From: Flavobacterium sp.
GTDB lineage: Bacteria; Bacteroidota; Bacteroidia; Flavobacteriales; Flavobacteriaceae
Direction of reading: 5' to 3'
Assembly: GCF_029945805.1 (NCBI RefSeq)
Contig: NZ_JAQSDH010000038.1
Span: 124,001-188,000, forward strand
DNA: 64,000 nt
In this document: positions 43,202-51,739 of the stretch, piece after piece
Layout of the letters: each line of letters begins with the position of its first letter
How positions within the stretch are numbered: position 1 is the stretch's first letter
The notes under the pieces: model-generated
What the model was told of the DNA's origin: nothing
The model's input: only the letters and a program-made list of their open reading frames with translations
The model's database searches: none
Position numbers and translations under genes: made by a program

Positions 43202-43783
43202 TTATTTGGTTGGACTGTTTGGAATTGCTCTTGTGGTGTCTAACATTCGAATCATATCACCTTCGCCTTCTTCGATTTTGATTTCGCTTCGGCGTTTGAT
43301 TTCGTCAAGTTGCGCATTCAAAGAAGCTACTTCAGTTTTGACTTCTTGCACCAATTGGACAATTTTTTGATCGGGGATTTGGTTCAGATGAATGTATAGA
43401 TTTATCGCATTTATTTTGGTTGTAATCACGGCAATTCTACTTCTTACTTCAGGTAAATCAAAATTAATTGGAATTTTACCGTTGAGTTCGAAAGCTCTTT
43501 TGGAAAGTGTTTTGGCTTTTTGCTTAAAGGCTCCGATACTACTTTTTGGTTTTTGACCTAATTCGTATAAAAACACACGCCACTCGGCCCAAACAGATGT
43601 CAATTGACGAGATGTTTCATTGGACGGAACAGAATTAAAATTCCAGCCTTTGCTGATGTTATTAAAAATAACTTCTTTTTTTTGATCCTCTTTTTGCTGT
43701 TCTAAAATGCGCACTTTGGGATCCTCTTGACAGGAAGAAAGCAGTATCAATAGTAAAAGGAACGACGAAAAATATAATTTCAT
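43202..43783 (-). CDS. Predicted lipoprotein of unknown function
   Basis: 193 residues. The signal peptide ends in a lipobox (LLLILLSSCQEDPKVR) with the acylated Cys near residue 18. The rest is highly charged and helical (ILEQQKEDQKKEVIFNNISK, VQLVQEVKTEVASLNAQLDE), which suggests a coiled-coil membrane-associated protein. It lies 10 bases upstream of mfd and may be co-transcribed with it, an unusual pairing without clear functional meaning. No family was recognised. Confidence 0.75.
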   Translation of the reverse strand: MKLYFSSFLLLLILLSSCQEDPKVRILEQQKEDQKKEVIFNNISKGWNFNSVPSNETSRQLTSVWAEWRVFLYELGQKPKSSIGAFKQKAKTLSKRAFELNGKIPINFDLPEVRSRIAVITTKINAINLYIHLNQIPDQKIVQLVQEVKTEVASLNAQLDEIKRRSEIKIEEGEGDMIRMLDTTRAIPNSPTK

Positions 43784-43800
43784 AGAAATGAATTAAAGCA

Positions 43801-43816
43801 CAAAGGTACAAAGGTA
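43801..43816 (-). promoter_or_regulatory. Two tandem -7 elements TACCTTTG for the lipoprotein-mfd unit
   Basis: On the minus strand TACCTTTG occurs twice with no gap (43801-43808 and 43809-43816), 17 bases before the ATG. Either copy fits TAnnTTTG. Confidence 0.55.
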
Positions 43817-43865
43817 AAAGGAAACATTAGTAGGATATAGTTAAAGGGATTGTAAAATTTGAACA

Positions 43866-43896
43866 AAAAATGCTTCCGGTTTAGGGAAGCATTTTT
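43866..43896. terminator. Terminator after the M3 peptidase gene (bidirectional shape)
   Basis: AAAAATGCTTCC pairs perfectly with GGAAGCATTTTT (12 bp, seven-base loop). It lies 19 bases past the M3 peptidase stop and upstream of the lipoprotein gene. Confidence 0.9.
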
Positions 43897-43914
43897 ATAA
43901 TTTAATTTATAAGT

Positions 43915-46068
43915 TTATTTTTTATCAGCTGGTTTAGGGACAAATCCTCTTGCTCTCATCAAAGCATCGGTATTTACGTCTCTACCGCGGAATTTTTTAT
44001 ACGCAATTGCCGGATCAACAGTGTTTCCGATACTGAAAACATTGTCATATAATCTTTTAGCCACCGCTTTATCATACATGCCGTCTTTAGTTTCTGTAAA
44101 GGCTTCTGTAGCATCAGCGCTAATGGCATCAGCCCAAAGGTAACCATAGTAACCCGCAGCATAGGCATCATCTGAGAAGATGTGTCCGAATTGTGGAATT
44201 CGGTGACGCATTACGATTTCGCTTGGCATTCCTAATTTATCCAAAGTTTCTTTTTCAAATTGTTTAGGATTAATATCTGGATTTTCTAGCAAGTGTAATT
44301 TCATATCAAGTAATGCACTAGAAATGGTTTCAACTGTTGAGAATGCTTCGTTAAATGTTGAAGCTTTCTCATTTCTTTGTACTAATGACATTGGCATTGG
44401 TTCGCCAGTTTTGTAATGCAAAGCAAATTTATTCAAAACTTGAGGCGTTGGTAACCAACGTTCCATTACTTGAGATGGAAATTCAACATAGTCTCTTGGT
44501 GTGTTGGTTCCAGATAGACTTGGATACGTCACATTTGAATTCAAACCGTGTAAAGCGTGACCAAATTCGTGGAATAATGTACTTGCATCTTCCCATGAAA
44601 TTAGGATGGGTTCACCGTCTTTTCCTTTGATGAAGTTGCAGTTGTTAGACACAATCGTAATCACATCGCCATTCACTCTGCTTTGCTCTCTTGTAGCATT
44701 CATCCATGCTCCAGAACGTTTTCCTTTGCGCGCATACGGATCGAAATACCAAACACCAACAACTTTCTTTGTATTGGTATTGAAAACTTCCCAAACTTTA
44801 ACATCTGGATGAAACACAGGAACATTGTAAACTTGTTTGAATCCTAAGTGGAAAATTTCACCGGCAACCCAAAACATCCCTTCACGAAGTTTTTCTAATT
44901 GCAAATACGGTTTCAAATCATTTTGATCTAAATCGTATTTTGCTTTTCTAACTTTTTCAGAATAATAACGATAATCCCATGGAGAAATTTTGAATTTTCC
45001 GGGTATACTGAGGCCGGTCGAACTGCTACCTTCAGCATCAGCCATTCTTTGCATTTCGGCAACATCAGCATGTACTTTTTCAACCGCTGGTGTCCAAACT
45101 GACATCATTAAATCCAAAGTTTTTTCTGGTTTTTGCGCCATAGTGTTTGACAAACTCCAATCCGCGAATGTTTTGAATCCTAATAATTTGGCTTTCTCTG
45201 CACGCAGTTTTAAGATTTGAACCAAAGTGACATTGTTATCCGTTGCATTTCCATTATCGCCACGACTGGTGAAAATTTGGAACGCTTTTTCTCTTAAATC
45301 CCTGCGATTTGAAAACGTTAAGAACGGTTCGATAGAAGAACGCGTGTTGGCAATAACACCCATCACGTTTAATTTTCTTTCTTTAGCATCCGAGATTGCT
45401 GCATTTTTTAGTTCTAGTGGCAAACCATCAAAATCTGCTTCCGATTTTAGTTCTAAGTAATAATTGCTTTCGTCAGCTAATTGATTTTGGCTGAACTTTG
45501 TAAACAACGAAGCCAATTCCTCGTTGATTTTTGCGATTTTGACTTTGCTTTTCGCGTCTGCTTTTGCTCCTTCGCGAACAAAGTTTGAATAGTATAACCA
45601 TACCAAACGCTGTTGTTCGCCGGTTAGTTTTTTAGTTGCAGGATCACTATATACTTTTGAAATCCGGTCAAATAATTTTCCGTTTTGGTAGAATTTATTA
45701 TTGTATTCTGAAAATTTCGGAGTCATTTCAGTTTCGATAGGCTCAAATTCTGGGCTATTCATATTGGCACTGTAAATCCCAAAAGCAGCGTAAACTTGGT
45801 TTAATTTTTTGCCTGTTTTTTCAAGCGCTACGATGGTATTTTCAAAAGTGGCAGGCTTAGAATTATTGGCAATTTTGTCTACTTCATTTAGTTTATCTTG
45901 AATGGCGGTTTCAATCGCAGGCTTTAAGTCGTTTAGTTTATATTCTGTAAAAGGAGGAATTCCACCGTAAGGTCCGGACCAATCTTTTAAGAATGAATTA
46001 GAATTTGTTTGAGCGTTTACCATAACCGTTGGGGCAAGCATAATCAATGTTAAAACTATTTTTTTCAT
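43915..46068 (-). CDS. dcp: M3 family peptidyl-dipeptidase, exported
   Basis: 717 residues with a signal peptide (KKIVLTLIMLAPTVMVNAQ). The zinc site HExxH is in ASTLFHEFGHALHGLNS with the third ligand Glu 26 or so residues later, near the TPRDYVEFPSQVMERWL segment, as in M3 enzymes. The C-terminal part YAAGYYGYLWADAISADATE is also characteristic. It removes C-terminal dipeptides from oligopeptides, here probably in the periplasm. The gene symbol is by homology. A terminator follows and a TACATTTG promoter element precedes it. Confidence 0.94.
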   Translation of the reverse strand: MKKIVLTLIMLAPTVMVNAQTNSNSFLKDWSGPYGGIPPFTEYKLNDLKPAIETAIQDKLNEVDKIANNSKPATFENTIVALEKTGKKLNQVYAAFGIYSANMNSPEFEPIETEMTPKFSEYNNKFYQNGKLFDRISKVYSDPATKKLTGEQQRLVWLYYSNFVREGAKADAKSKVKIAKINEELASLFTKFSQNQLADESNYYLELKSEADFDGLPLELKNAAISDAKERKLNVMGVIANTRSSIEPFLTFSNRRDLREKAFQIFTSRGDNGNATDNNVTLVQILKLRAEKAKLLGFKTFADWSLSNTMAQKPEKTLDLMMSVWTPAVEKVHADVAEMQRMADAEGSSSTGLSIPGKFKISPWDYRYYSEKVRKAKYDLDQNDLKPYLQLEKLREGMFWVAGEIFHLGFKQVYNVPVFHPDVKVWEVFNTNTKKVVGVWYFDPYARKGKRSGAWMNATREQSRVNGDVITIVSNNCNFIKGKDGEPILISWEDASTLFHEFGHALHGLNSNVTYPSLSGTNTPRDYVEFPSQVMERWLPTPQVLNKFALHYKTGEPMPMSLVQRNEKASTFNEAFSTVETISSALLDMKLHLLENPDINPKQFEKETLDKLGMPSEIVMRHRIPQFGHIFSDDAYAAGYYGYLWADAISADATEAFTETKDGMYDKAVAKRLYDNVFSIGNTVDPAIAYKKFRGRDVNTDALMRARGFVPKPADKK

Positions 46069-46088
46069 TATTTATTTATTTAATTTAC

Positions 46089-46096
46089 CAAATGTA
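46089..46096 (-). promoter_or_regulatory. -7 element TACATTTG upstream of the M3 peptidase gene
   Basis: On the minus strand TACATTTG lies 20 bases before the ATG at 46068 and matches the consensus exactly. Confidence 0.5.
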
Positions 46097-46246
46097 AGGA
46101 AAATTCATTTCATCAGTACAATCTGGAAATCATAGCAGAAAATGATATAAATTTGAGCTACGAGAAAAGTAAACTTCAATCTAAAAAAGGAGTATTTTAT
46201 GATATCCTTGTGGGATTATTTAGTACGAATAGTATAGCTACAAATC

Positions 46247-46807
46247 ATGGAAAATAAAGTGCGCTGCGGCTGGTGTGAAAAAGATGATTTATATAGAAAT
46301 TATCACGATAACGAATGGGGGAATCCCGTTTATGATGATGAAACGCTGTTTGAATTTTTGTTATTGGAAACCTTTCAGGCAGGATTGAGTTGGCATACTA
46401 TTTTAAAAAGGCGTGAAAATTTCCGTAAGGCATTTGACCAATTCGACTACGAAAAAATCGCGTTATACGACGAAGATAAAGTTCAGGAATTATTGCAAGA
46501 TGCAGGTATTATTCGAAATAAATTAAAAGTACGAGGAACGGTTTCTAATGCAATTGCGTTTCTGGAAGTTCAGAAAGAGTTTGGAAGTTTTTCGAAATAC
46601 ATTTGGGAATTCACTAACGGAAAGCCAATTGATAACAAACCGAAAACGTTGAAAGAGGTTGCGGCTGTAACTGAAATTTCAGATAAGTTGAGCAAGGATA
46701 TGAAGAAACGCGGATTCAAATTCGTGGGTTCAACCATAGTTTATGCGCACATGCAAGCCACAGGAATGGTGAATGATCATGTCGCCGATTGTTGGACGAG
46801 AATTTAG
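46247..46807 (+). CDS. tag: DNA-3-methyladenine glycosylase I
   Basis: 186 residues. The N-terminal CGWCEKDDLYRNYHDNEWG with its zinc-binding Cys pattern and the segment LLLETFQAGLSWHTILKRRE are characteristic of Tag; the C-terminal MVNDHVADCW supplies the remaining Cys and His ligands. It removes 3-methyladenine from alkylated DNA. The start codon ATG at 46247 is the only suitable one. It is convergent with the aat gene (three-base gap). Confidence 0.97.
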   Translation: MENKVRCGWCEKDDLYRNYHDNEWGNPVYDDETLFEFLLLETFQAGLSWHTILKRRENFRKAFDQFDYEKIALYDEDKVQELLQDAGIIRNKLKVRGTVSNAIAFLEVQKEFGSFSKYIWEFTNGKPIDNKPKTLKEVAAVTEISDKLSKDMKKRGFKFVGSTIVYAHMQATGMVNDHVADCWTRI

Positions 46808-46810
46808 AAT

Positions 46811-47452
46811 TTAGAAATCAGATTTTAGTATTTTCATAAAGGCTGCTCTTGAAATTTCTATGGCGCCTAATTTTTCTAAATGGTCGTTGTGTACTTGGCA
46901 ATCGAGGAGTTTGTAATTGTTTTCTTTTAGATATTTTATCAAAGTTACAAATGCAATTTTACTCGCATTCGGCACTGTAGAAAACATGCTTTCACCGCAG
47001 AAAACGTGACCTAAATCCATGCCATATAATCCGCCAACAAGTGCGTCATTTTTCCAAACTTCTACAGATTTAGCAATTCCCATTTCGTGTAATTTTGTGT
47101 AGGATTCAATGATGTCTTCTGAAATCCAAGTTCCGTCTTGGCCAATACGTTCTACTTGTTGACAGCCGGCAATGACATCGCTGAAGTTTTGATTGAACGT
47201 AATTCGGAATTTATTCTGATTGAGTAAATTGCGAATGCTTTTCGAAACTTTATAGATGGCGGGAGCAACTACCATCCTTTCTGGCGGTGCCCACCAAAGT
47301 ATCGGTTCCTCTACATTAAACCAAGGAAAAATTCCGTTGTGATACGCCAAAAGCAATCGCTCAATAGACAAATCGCCTCCAATAGCAAGAATCCCTTCAT
47401 AGGAAGCTTCTTCAACTGGCGGAAAATAGAGTTCTTTGGTTAGGAAATACAT
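46811..47452 (-). CDS. aat: Leucyl/phenylalanyl-tRNA--protein transferase
   Basis: 213 residues from the ATG at 47452. An upstream 22-codon extension (hydrophobic, rich in Phe and Leu) is translation of a purine/pyrimidine repeat tract and is not included. Signatures: YFLTKELYFPPVEEASYEGI, LLAYHNGIFPWFNVEEPILW, the Met-binding WWAPPERMVV and the transferase core GLYGMDLGHVFCGESMFS with CQVHNDHLEKLGA. It adds Leu or Phe to N-terminal Arg or Lys of proteins, marking them for ClpS/ClpAP degradation. It overlaps nothing and is convergent with tag. Confidence 0.95.
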   Translation of the reverse strand: MYFLTKELYFPPVEEASYEGILAIGGDLSIERLLLAYHNGIFPWFNVEEPILWWAPPERMVVAPAIYKVSKSIRNLLNQNKFRITFNQNFSDVIAGCQQVERIGQDGTWISEDIIESYTKLHEMGIAKSVEVWKNDALVGGLYGMDLGHVFCGESMFSTVPNASKIAFVTLIKYLKENNYKLLDCQVHNDHLEKLGAIEISRAAFMKILKSDF

Positions 47453-47459
47453 AGTAAGA

Positions 47460-47570
47460 AAATAGAGGAAAGAAGTAAGAGGCAAGAAAAGTTTATAAAC
47501 AAAAAACCATTCGCACAATGTTACTGTTGGAATGGTCTTTCTTCTTTATTCTTTGTTCTTTCTTCTTAGA
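47460..47570. repeat. Low-complexity purine/pyrimidine tract between aat and DUF3127 genes
   Basis: The gap holds AAGAAGTAAGAGGCAAG (about 47471-47487) and CTTTCTTCTTTATTCTTTGT (about 47536), degenerate relatives of the AAGAGGC repeats in the TonB receptor gene at about 57813-57841. They bring no coding or structural signal of their own. Confidence 0.55.
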
Positions 47571-47943
47571 AAGGTAAATCGTCGTGCTCTTCTTCATTGA
47601 AGTTGGTTGCTGGAGCAAAAGCTTCTGCAGGAGGCATTGGAGCCATACCTGGAGCTGCTGGAGCTTCCGCTTGCGTTTTTTCGATTCTCCAACCTTGAAT
47701 GTCGTTGAAATATTTGGTTTCACCTTGTGGATTTACCCATTCTCTACCTCTTAAATTGATAGAAACTTTTACGGCATCTCCCACATTGTAATTATTTAAT
47801 AAATCACATTTATCTTGTACAAAGTTAATGCTGATAAATTGCGGATACTGCTCTTCTGTAGCCACAACTAATTCTCTTTTTTTAAAACTGGCGCTTACTT
47901 GCTGCTCAGGATTAACGACTTTAATTTTTCCGGTAACTTCCAT
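47566..47943 (-). CDS. DUF3127 protein with SSB-like acidic C-terminal tip
   Basis: 125 residues from the ATG at 47943. The body (VTGKIKVVNPEQQVSASFKK, FVQDKCDLLNNYNVGDAVKV, GREWVNPQGETKYFNDIQGW) is the DUF3127 domain, predicted to be an OB-like fold. After a Pro/Ala linker (APAAPGMAPMPPAEAFAPA) the chain ends in NFNEEEHDDLPF, very close to the SSB C-terminal tip (DDDIPF) that docks repair proteins. It lies two bases after the flavin reductase gene in the same direction. An SSB-like role is inferred from this layout and not established. Confidence 0.88.
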   Translation of the reverse strand: MEVTGKIKVVNPEQQVSASFKKRELVVATEEQYPQFISINFVQDKCDLLNNYNVGDAVKVSINLRGREWVNPQGETKYFNDIQGWRIEKTQAEAPAAPGMAPMPPAEAFAPATNFNEEEHDDLPF

Positions 47944-47945
47944 AA

Positions 47946-48821
47946 TTATTGTTTTGCTAAAAGCACTTTCCATGCAGAGAGTGCGTCATTATTATTCAAA
48001 TATTCTTTTGCTTTTTGGTGGATTTTCATTTCATCATCCGAACTCAAAACACCTTTTACGGCAAAATTCTCTTGTACAAATATAGTAATTTCTTCTGTTG
48101 TTGGCAATGCTTCAACGTTGCCTAATTTACCAAAATCGTTTCCGTCAAAAATGCTGCTTTCTTTTACAAAATCTGGAATAGCATCTACGCCTATTCCGAG
48201 GGTTGTTAAGGGTTTTTCGACTTCAAACAAGCCTGCATTTGCACGAGAATACCAATTTCCGCCTAAGCGAGAAACTAAATCGATCTTGTGTTGATCGATC
48301 CTATTTTGATCGTCAAGTATACTTTCATGGATGTGAATTTTAACGACTTCGCAAATGACTAAATTTCCGGCTCCACCTTGATCTCCCAAGGCTATAATTT
48401 CATTTACTTTACATTCAAACTGAACCGGACTTTCCGCCACGCGATAAGGTTTTATCAAATCCGAAGGCAACATTGTTAAGCCTGATTTTAAGAATTCATT
48501 TACTCCATCTGGATATTCGGTACTTGATAAAGAAGCTTGTTGTACAATATCATAATTCACTACATTAATTACAACTTGTTTCGTTGCCTCGCAGTTTTCT
48601 AAAGTGTGTTTGGTGGTGTTGTTTCTAACGCGGCGTGCTGGCGAAAAAACGAGAATCGGGGGATTAGAACTAAACACATTGAAGAAACTAAATGGTGATA
48701 AATTCGGTTTTCCATTAGCATCTACCGTACTGGCAAAAGCAATTGGTCTTGGCGCTACGGCACTTTGTAGATAACCTTGCAACTGCGCTGGTGAAAGTGT
48801 ATGTGGTTCGAAACTGAGCAT
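47946..48821 (-). CDS. Flavin reductase family protein
   Basis: 291 residues. The flavin reductase-like split barrel is seen in PRPIAFASTVDANGKPNLSP, FNVFSSNPPILVFSPA, CEATKQVVINVVNYDIVQQA and VQFECKVNEIIALGDQG. Such proteins bind FMN and supply reduced flavin or act on unknown flavin-linked reactions. The C-terminal about 80 residues (IPDFVKESSIFDGNDFGKLG onward) extend beyond the core and were not recognised. It is followed by the DUF3127 gene and has a TACATTTG element 17 bases before the ATG. Confidence 0.9.
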   Translation of the reverse strand: MLSFEPHTLSPAQLQGYLQSAVAPRPIAFASTVDANGKPNLSPFSFFNVFSSNPPILVFSPARRVRNNTTKHTLENCEATKQVVINVVNYDIVQQASLSSTEYPDGVNEFLKSGLTMLPSDLIKPYRVAESPVQFECKVNEIIALGDQGGAGNLVICEVVKIHIHESILDDQNRIDQHKIDLVSRLGGNWYSRANAGLFEVEKPLTTLGIGVDAIPDFVKESSIFDGNDFGKLGNVEALPTTEEITIFVQENFAVKGVLSSDDEMKIHQKAKEYLNNNDALSAWKVLLAKQ

Positions 48822-48837
48822 GTATTTTTTGTTTTAA

Positions 48838-48845
48838 CAAATGTA
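48838..48845 (-). promoter_or_regulatory. -7 element TACATTTG upstream of the flavin reductase gene
   Basis: An exact TAnnTTTG match on the minus strand, with a TTG about 22 bases further upstream. It lies in the divergent gap to the kinase gene. Confidence 0.5.
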
Positions 48846-48930
48846 ATTTTTTTATGTTTTATTTGGACAATCGAAAGAGTAAAAAATAGAACTAATCTTT
48901 TTTCATTACTTTTAAACCAAAATACAATTC

Positions 48931-50079
48931 ATGCAGTTTTCCGAGAAAAGAAATGTTACCCGTTGGATTATCATTATGGCTTCGTTTGTCATTGTGATTT
49001 TAATTTTGTGGAATACCTATACTTTTTTCCAAATTTTTAAAAATGAAGAACGCGTTAAAATGCAGAATTGGGCTTTGGCTCAAAAGAAGCTCAACAGCGC
49101 TGATCCCAATGCCGATGTGGATATTGAACTTCCGTTTCAAATTATCCAGGAAGCTTCAATTCCGATTATTGTCACCGATAATGATTCGATAATTAACACA
49201 ACAAATATTGATGATGATGTTTTGAAAGACAAAGTCAGGTTAACGGCATTGTTGCAGAAATTGAAAAATCAAAATGAGCCGATTGTCATGCAGATTTCGG
49301 ACAAACAAGCACATAAGCTCTATTATGGCGATTCGTCTTTGCTTAATAAATTGAAATATTATCCGATTGCTTTGTTGATGATTATCGTTCTTTTTGGGGC
49401 TGTTGTTTATAATTTTTATCGAAGCACCAAAATGGCCACACAAAACAAACTTTGGGCTGGAATGGCTAAAGAAACCGCGCATCAAATTGGTACACCCTTA
49501 TCTTCATTAATTGGTTGGCTTGAAATTATGAAAGCTGATAATGTGGATGAAACGACCATTTCTGAAATCGAAAAAGATATAAACCGACTGCTGACTATAA
49601 CGGATCGGTTTTCTAAAATTGGCTCTGAACCTATTTTGGAACCTATGAATATCATAAAAGAAACAGAAGAATCATTCGAGTATTTAAGATCACGATTTTC
49701 AAAACAAGTAGAATTTTCTTTTAAAGCGCCAAAAAAACCGATCATGGTTTCTTTAAATCAAGCACTTCACAGTTGGACGGTGGAAAATTTGGTCAAGAAT
49801 GCTATTGACGCCATGAAAGGAAAAGGTAAACTCTCAGTTGAAATTGTAAACGAAAATAATCACGTCAAAATTTTGGTTTCAGATACTGGAAAAGGCATTC
49901 CCAAAAAACAATTTAACCGAGTTTTCGAACCTGGATTTACCACTAAAAGAAGAGGTTGGGGCTTGGGATTGTCTTTAACTAAACGTATTGTGGAAGAATA
50001 CCACAAAGGTAAAATTAAAGTAGAACATTCCGAAATTGGTAAAGGAACAACGATGAAGATTACTTTTAAGAAAGCATAA
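48931..50079 (+). CDS. Orphan sensor histidine kinase
   Basis: 382 residues with two transmembrane helices (IIIMASFVIVILILWNTYTF and KYYPIALLMIIVLFGAVVYN) flanking a sensor of about 100 residues. The H box reads ETAHQIGTPLSSLIGWLEIM, the variant with Gln-Ile-Gly instead of Glu-Leu/Phe-Lys-Thr seen in many Bacteroidota kinases. The ATPase domain has NLVKNAIDAMKGKG (N box), DTGKGIPKKQF (G1) and RRGWGLGLSLTKRIVEEYHK (G2). No response regulator adjoins it. It is divergent from the flavin reductase gene and convergent with the transglutaminase gene, so its partner is unknown. Confidence 0.92.
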   Translation: MQFSEKRNVTRWIIIMASFVIVILILWNTYTFFQIFKNEERVKMQNWALAQKKLNSADPNADVDIELPFQIIQEASIPIIVTDNDSIINTTNIDDDVLKDKVRLTALLQKLKNQNEPIVMQISDKQAHKLYYGDSSLLNKLKYYPIALLMIIVLFGAVVYNFYRSTKMATQNKLWAGMAKETAHQIGTPLSSLIGWLEIMKADNVDETTISEIEKDINRLLTITDRFSKIGSEPILEPMNIIKETEESFEYLRSRFSKQVEFSFKAPKKPIMVSLNQALHSWTVENLVKNAIDAMKGKGKLSVEIVNENNHVKILVSDTGKGIPKKQFNRVFEPGFTTKRRGWGLGLSLTKRIVEEYHKGKIKVEHSEIGKGTTMKITFKKA

Positions 50080-50080
50080 A

Positions 50081-51226
50081 TTATCTCAGGTTCGTAAACA
50101 TCAATTTTCGACCAATTGCGTTTTTGCTCAAATATTCTTTTAGAAAATCATCTTGCTCTTTCATTTTGTCAATGCCTTCTAATATGGCTCTTTTTAAACT
50201 ATTAAGATTTGTTGCATTTTCCGGACTTACATTAGTAATATTGTAAGTATCATCTTTGCTTTTATTCATTTTATCCTTAACATTCTGCATCATTTTTTTC
50301 AACGTTTCATCCGTTTGTTTGGGTTGGAACCGTTTGTTTCTGAAAAAGATAAAATCATTCAAATCGCGAATTGATTCGTTAAAATTTGCTGTAATTTCAA
50401 TTAATTTTTCAACGCTTTTGTTTTGATTTATTACGGTAAATTCCTTTTTCTTATAATTGTAATGTTCGACAATCATGTTGTTTAAAAGTCCGTTTTTTTC
50501 AATTCTTGCAGCCGATTCAAAGGCTTTGTCGGAATCGTTTAGTTTTTCGTATTTGCTAATTTCAGATACATAATCAAAATTCTGTTTAGCTTTAGTAGTG
50601 TCGGGTTTGCCCGAAATAAATTCCTGATTGGTTAGTGATAAATTCAGAAACTGCCACATATAATCAAATGGCATGTGCGAAGCAATCATTTTGCTTGGTT
50701 CTACTTTAAAGAAAGTATTATTTAGTTTTTTGGTAAATTGATTTTTTTCAACAAATCCAGCGCCCCAAGTAGCATCAAATAAAAACCATTTTCCGTCAAC
50801 TTGTGAGGAATTCCAAGCGTGAGCAAGAGTTGCTATTTGATTGTTTTGTTTGGTGTAGCCGCCAATAATAAAGGTTTTTACGCCGACTTTATTGGCAATA
50901 TCATTGAAAATTTCGGAATAATGAATACAAACTCCAGTTCTTAATTTTAAAGCGTTTACAATTTTTAATTGCGAAGAATCGGTATTCATCTGATACATGT
51001 TGGGAACATCATAACTTATGTTTGATGCGGTCCAAAAATAAACGGCTCTAATTTTCTCCGTTTCGGTTTTAAAATTTGAATTGATATAATCAGCAATTTC
51101 AGATGTTGTTGCAGTTTGATTTTCAGGAATAGCCATCATTTTTGTATCGATGGCAGCATACGGATTAGTTTGCCCAATCGAAATTTGAGTCAGAAATGAA
51201 AAACAAAATAGTAAAAAGATTCTCAT
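50081..51226 (-). CDS. Secreted transglutaminase-like domain protein
   Basis: 381 residues from ATG 51226 with a signal peptide (IFLLFCFSFLTQISIGQ). The Cys-His-Asp triad of the transglutaminase-like fold is visible: Cys in RTGVCIHYSEIFND, His in LAHAWNSSQVDGKWF and Asp in FDATWGAGFV. These bacterial proteins act as periplasmic peptidases or crosslinkers with unknown partners. The C-terminal half is helical. It ends one base after the kinase gene on the opposite strand and starts 26 bases past the HIT gene's terminator. Confidence 0.88.
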   Translation of the reverse strand: MRIFLLFCFSFLTQISIGQTNPYAAIDTKMMAIPENQTATTSEIADYINSNFKTETEKIRAVYFWTASNISYDVPNMYQMNTDSSQLKIVNALKLRTGVCIHYSEIFNDIANKVGVKTFIIGGYTKQNNQIATLAHAWNSSQVDGKWFLFDATWGAGFVEKNQFTKKLNNTFFKVEPSKMIASHMPFDYMWQFLNLSLTNQEFISGKPDTTKAKQNFDYVSEISKYEKLNDSDKAFESAARIEKNGLLNNMIVEHYNYKKKEFTVINQNKSVEKLIEITANFNESIRDLNDFIFFRNKRFQPKQTDETLKKMMQNVKDKMNKSKDDTYNITNVSPENATNLNSLKRAILEGIDKMKEQDDFLKEYLSKNAIGRKLMFTNLR

Positions 51227-51251
51227 AAACTTGATAGATAATATTAAAAAA

Positions 51252-51280
51252 ACCTGCGAAATCAATGAAACTTCGCAGGT
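51252..51280 (-). terminator. Terminator after the HIT gene
   Basis: ACCTGCGAA pairs with TTCGCAGGT (9 bp, 11-base loop) followed on the minus strand by seven T residues. Confidence 0.85.
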
Positions 51281-51303
51281 ATATTAGTTTTAATCCAATA
51301 GAA

Positions 51304-51693
51304 TTATAAATTTTTCCGAATCGCTTCCGCTAATTTTTCAAATTCTTCTTTGGTTAAAGTAACTTTTCTTTGAAAGCGCATATCATCCATATCGTGCAAC
51401 GGAATTAGGTGTACATGAACATGAGGCACTTCAAGGCCAACAACTGCAACACCAATTCTTTTACATTCAACGGTTTTCTCAACAGCTTTGGCAACTTTTC
51501 TCGAGAATTTCATCAATTCCAGATAAAGCGTTTCATCCATGTCGAAAATCTTGTTGATTTCCTGCTTCGGTATACAAAGACTGTGCCCTTTCGCATTTGG
51601 ATTTACGTCCAATATTGCGATGAAGTTCTCGTCTTCTGCAAGTTTGTAACTTGGAATTTCGCCGTTTATTATCTTAGTGAAAATGCTTGACAT
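51304..51693 (-). CDS. HIT family nucleotide-binding hydrolase
   Basis: 129 residues. The histidine triad reads VPHVHVHLIPLHDMDD, preceded by the N-terminal IPSYKLAEDENFIAILDVNP. HIT proteins cleave adenosine phosphoramidates or dinucleotide polyphosphates. It lies 46 bases after greA in the same direction, and that gap contains a copy of a repeat also found at 60773-60799. Confidence 0.95.
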   Translation of the reverse strand: MSSIFTKIINGEIPSYKLAEDENFIAILDVNPNAKGHSLCIPKQEINKIFDMDETLYLELMKFSRKVAKAVEKTVECKRIGVAVVGLEVPHVHVHLIPLHDMDDMRFQRKVTLTKEEFEKLAEAIRKNL

Positions 51694-51708
51694 GGTAAAT
51701 TTATTAAG

Positions 51709-51735
51709 AGCACTTCGACTGCGCTCAGTGTGACA
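51709..51735. repeat. Copy 1 of a 27-base dispersed repeat (CACTTCGACTGCGCTC core)
   Basis: This 27-base sequence is identical to the one at 60773-60799. It contains ACTGCGCTCAGT, which can fold into a short stem (ACTG/CAGT). It lies between the greA and HIT genes. It resembles the widely dispersed CTGAGCGCAGTCGAAG repeats of Bacteroidota, recalled from general knowledge and not searched. Confidence 0.8.
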
Positions 51736-51739
51736 AAAA

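Noticed and set aside
46199..46237. A 12-codon frame (MISLWDYLVRIV) with an AGGAG-like site before tag
   Set aside because: A single short frame without conserved context or a regulatory hairpin; chance is a sufficient explanation.
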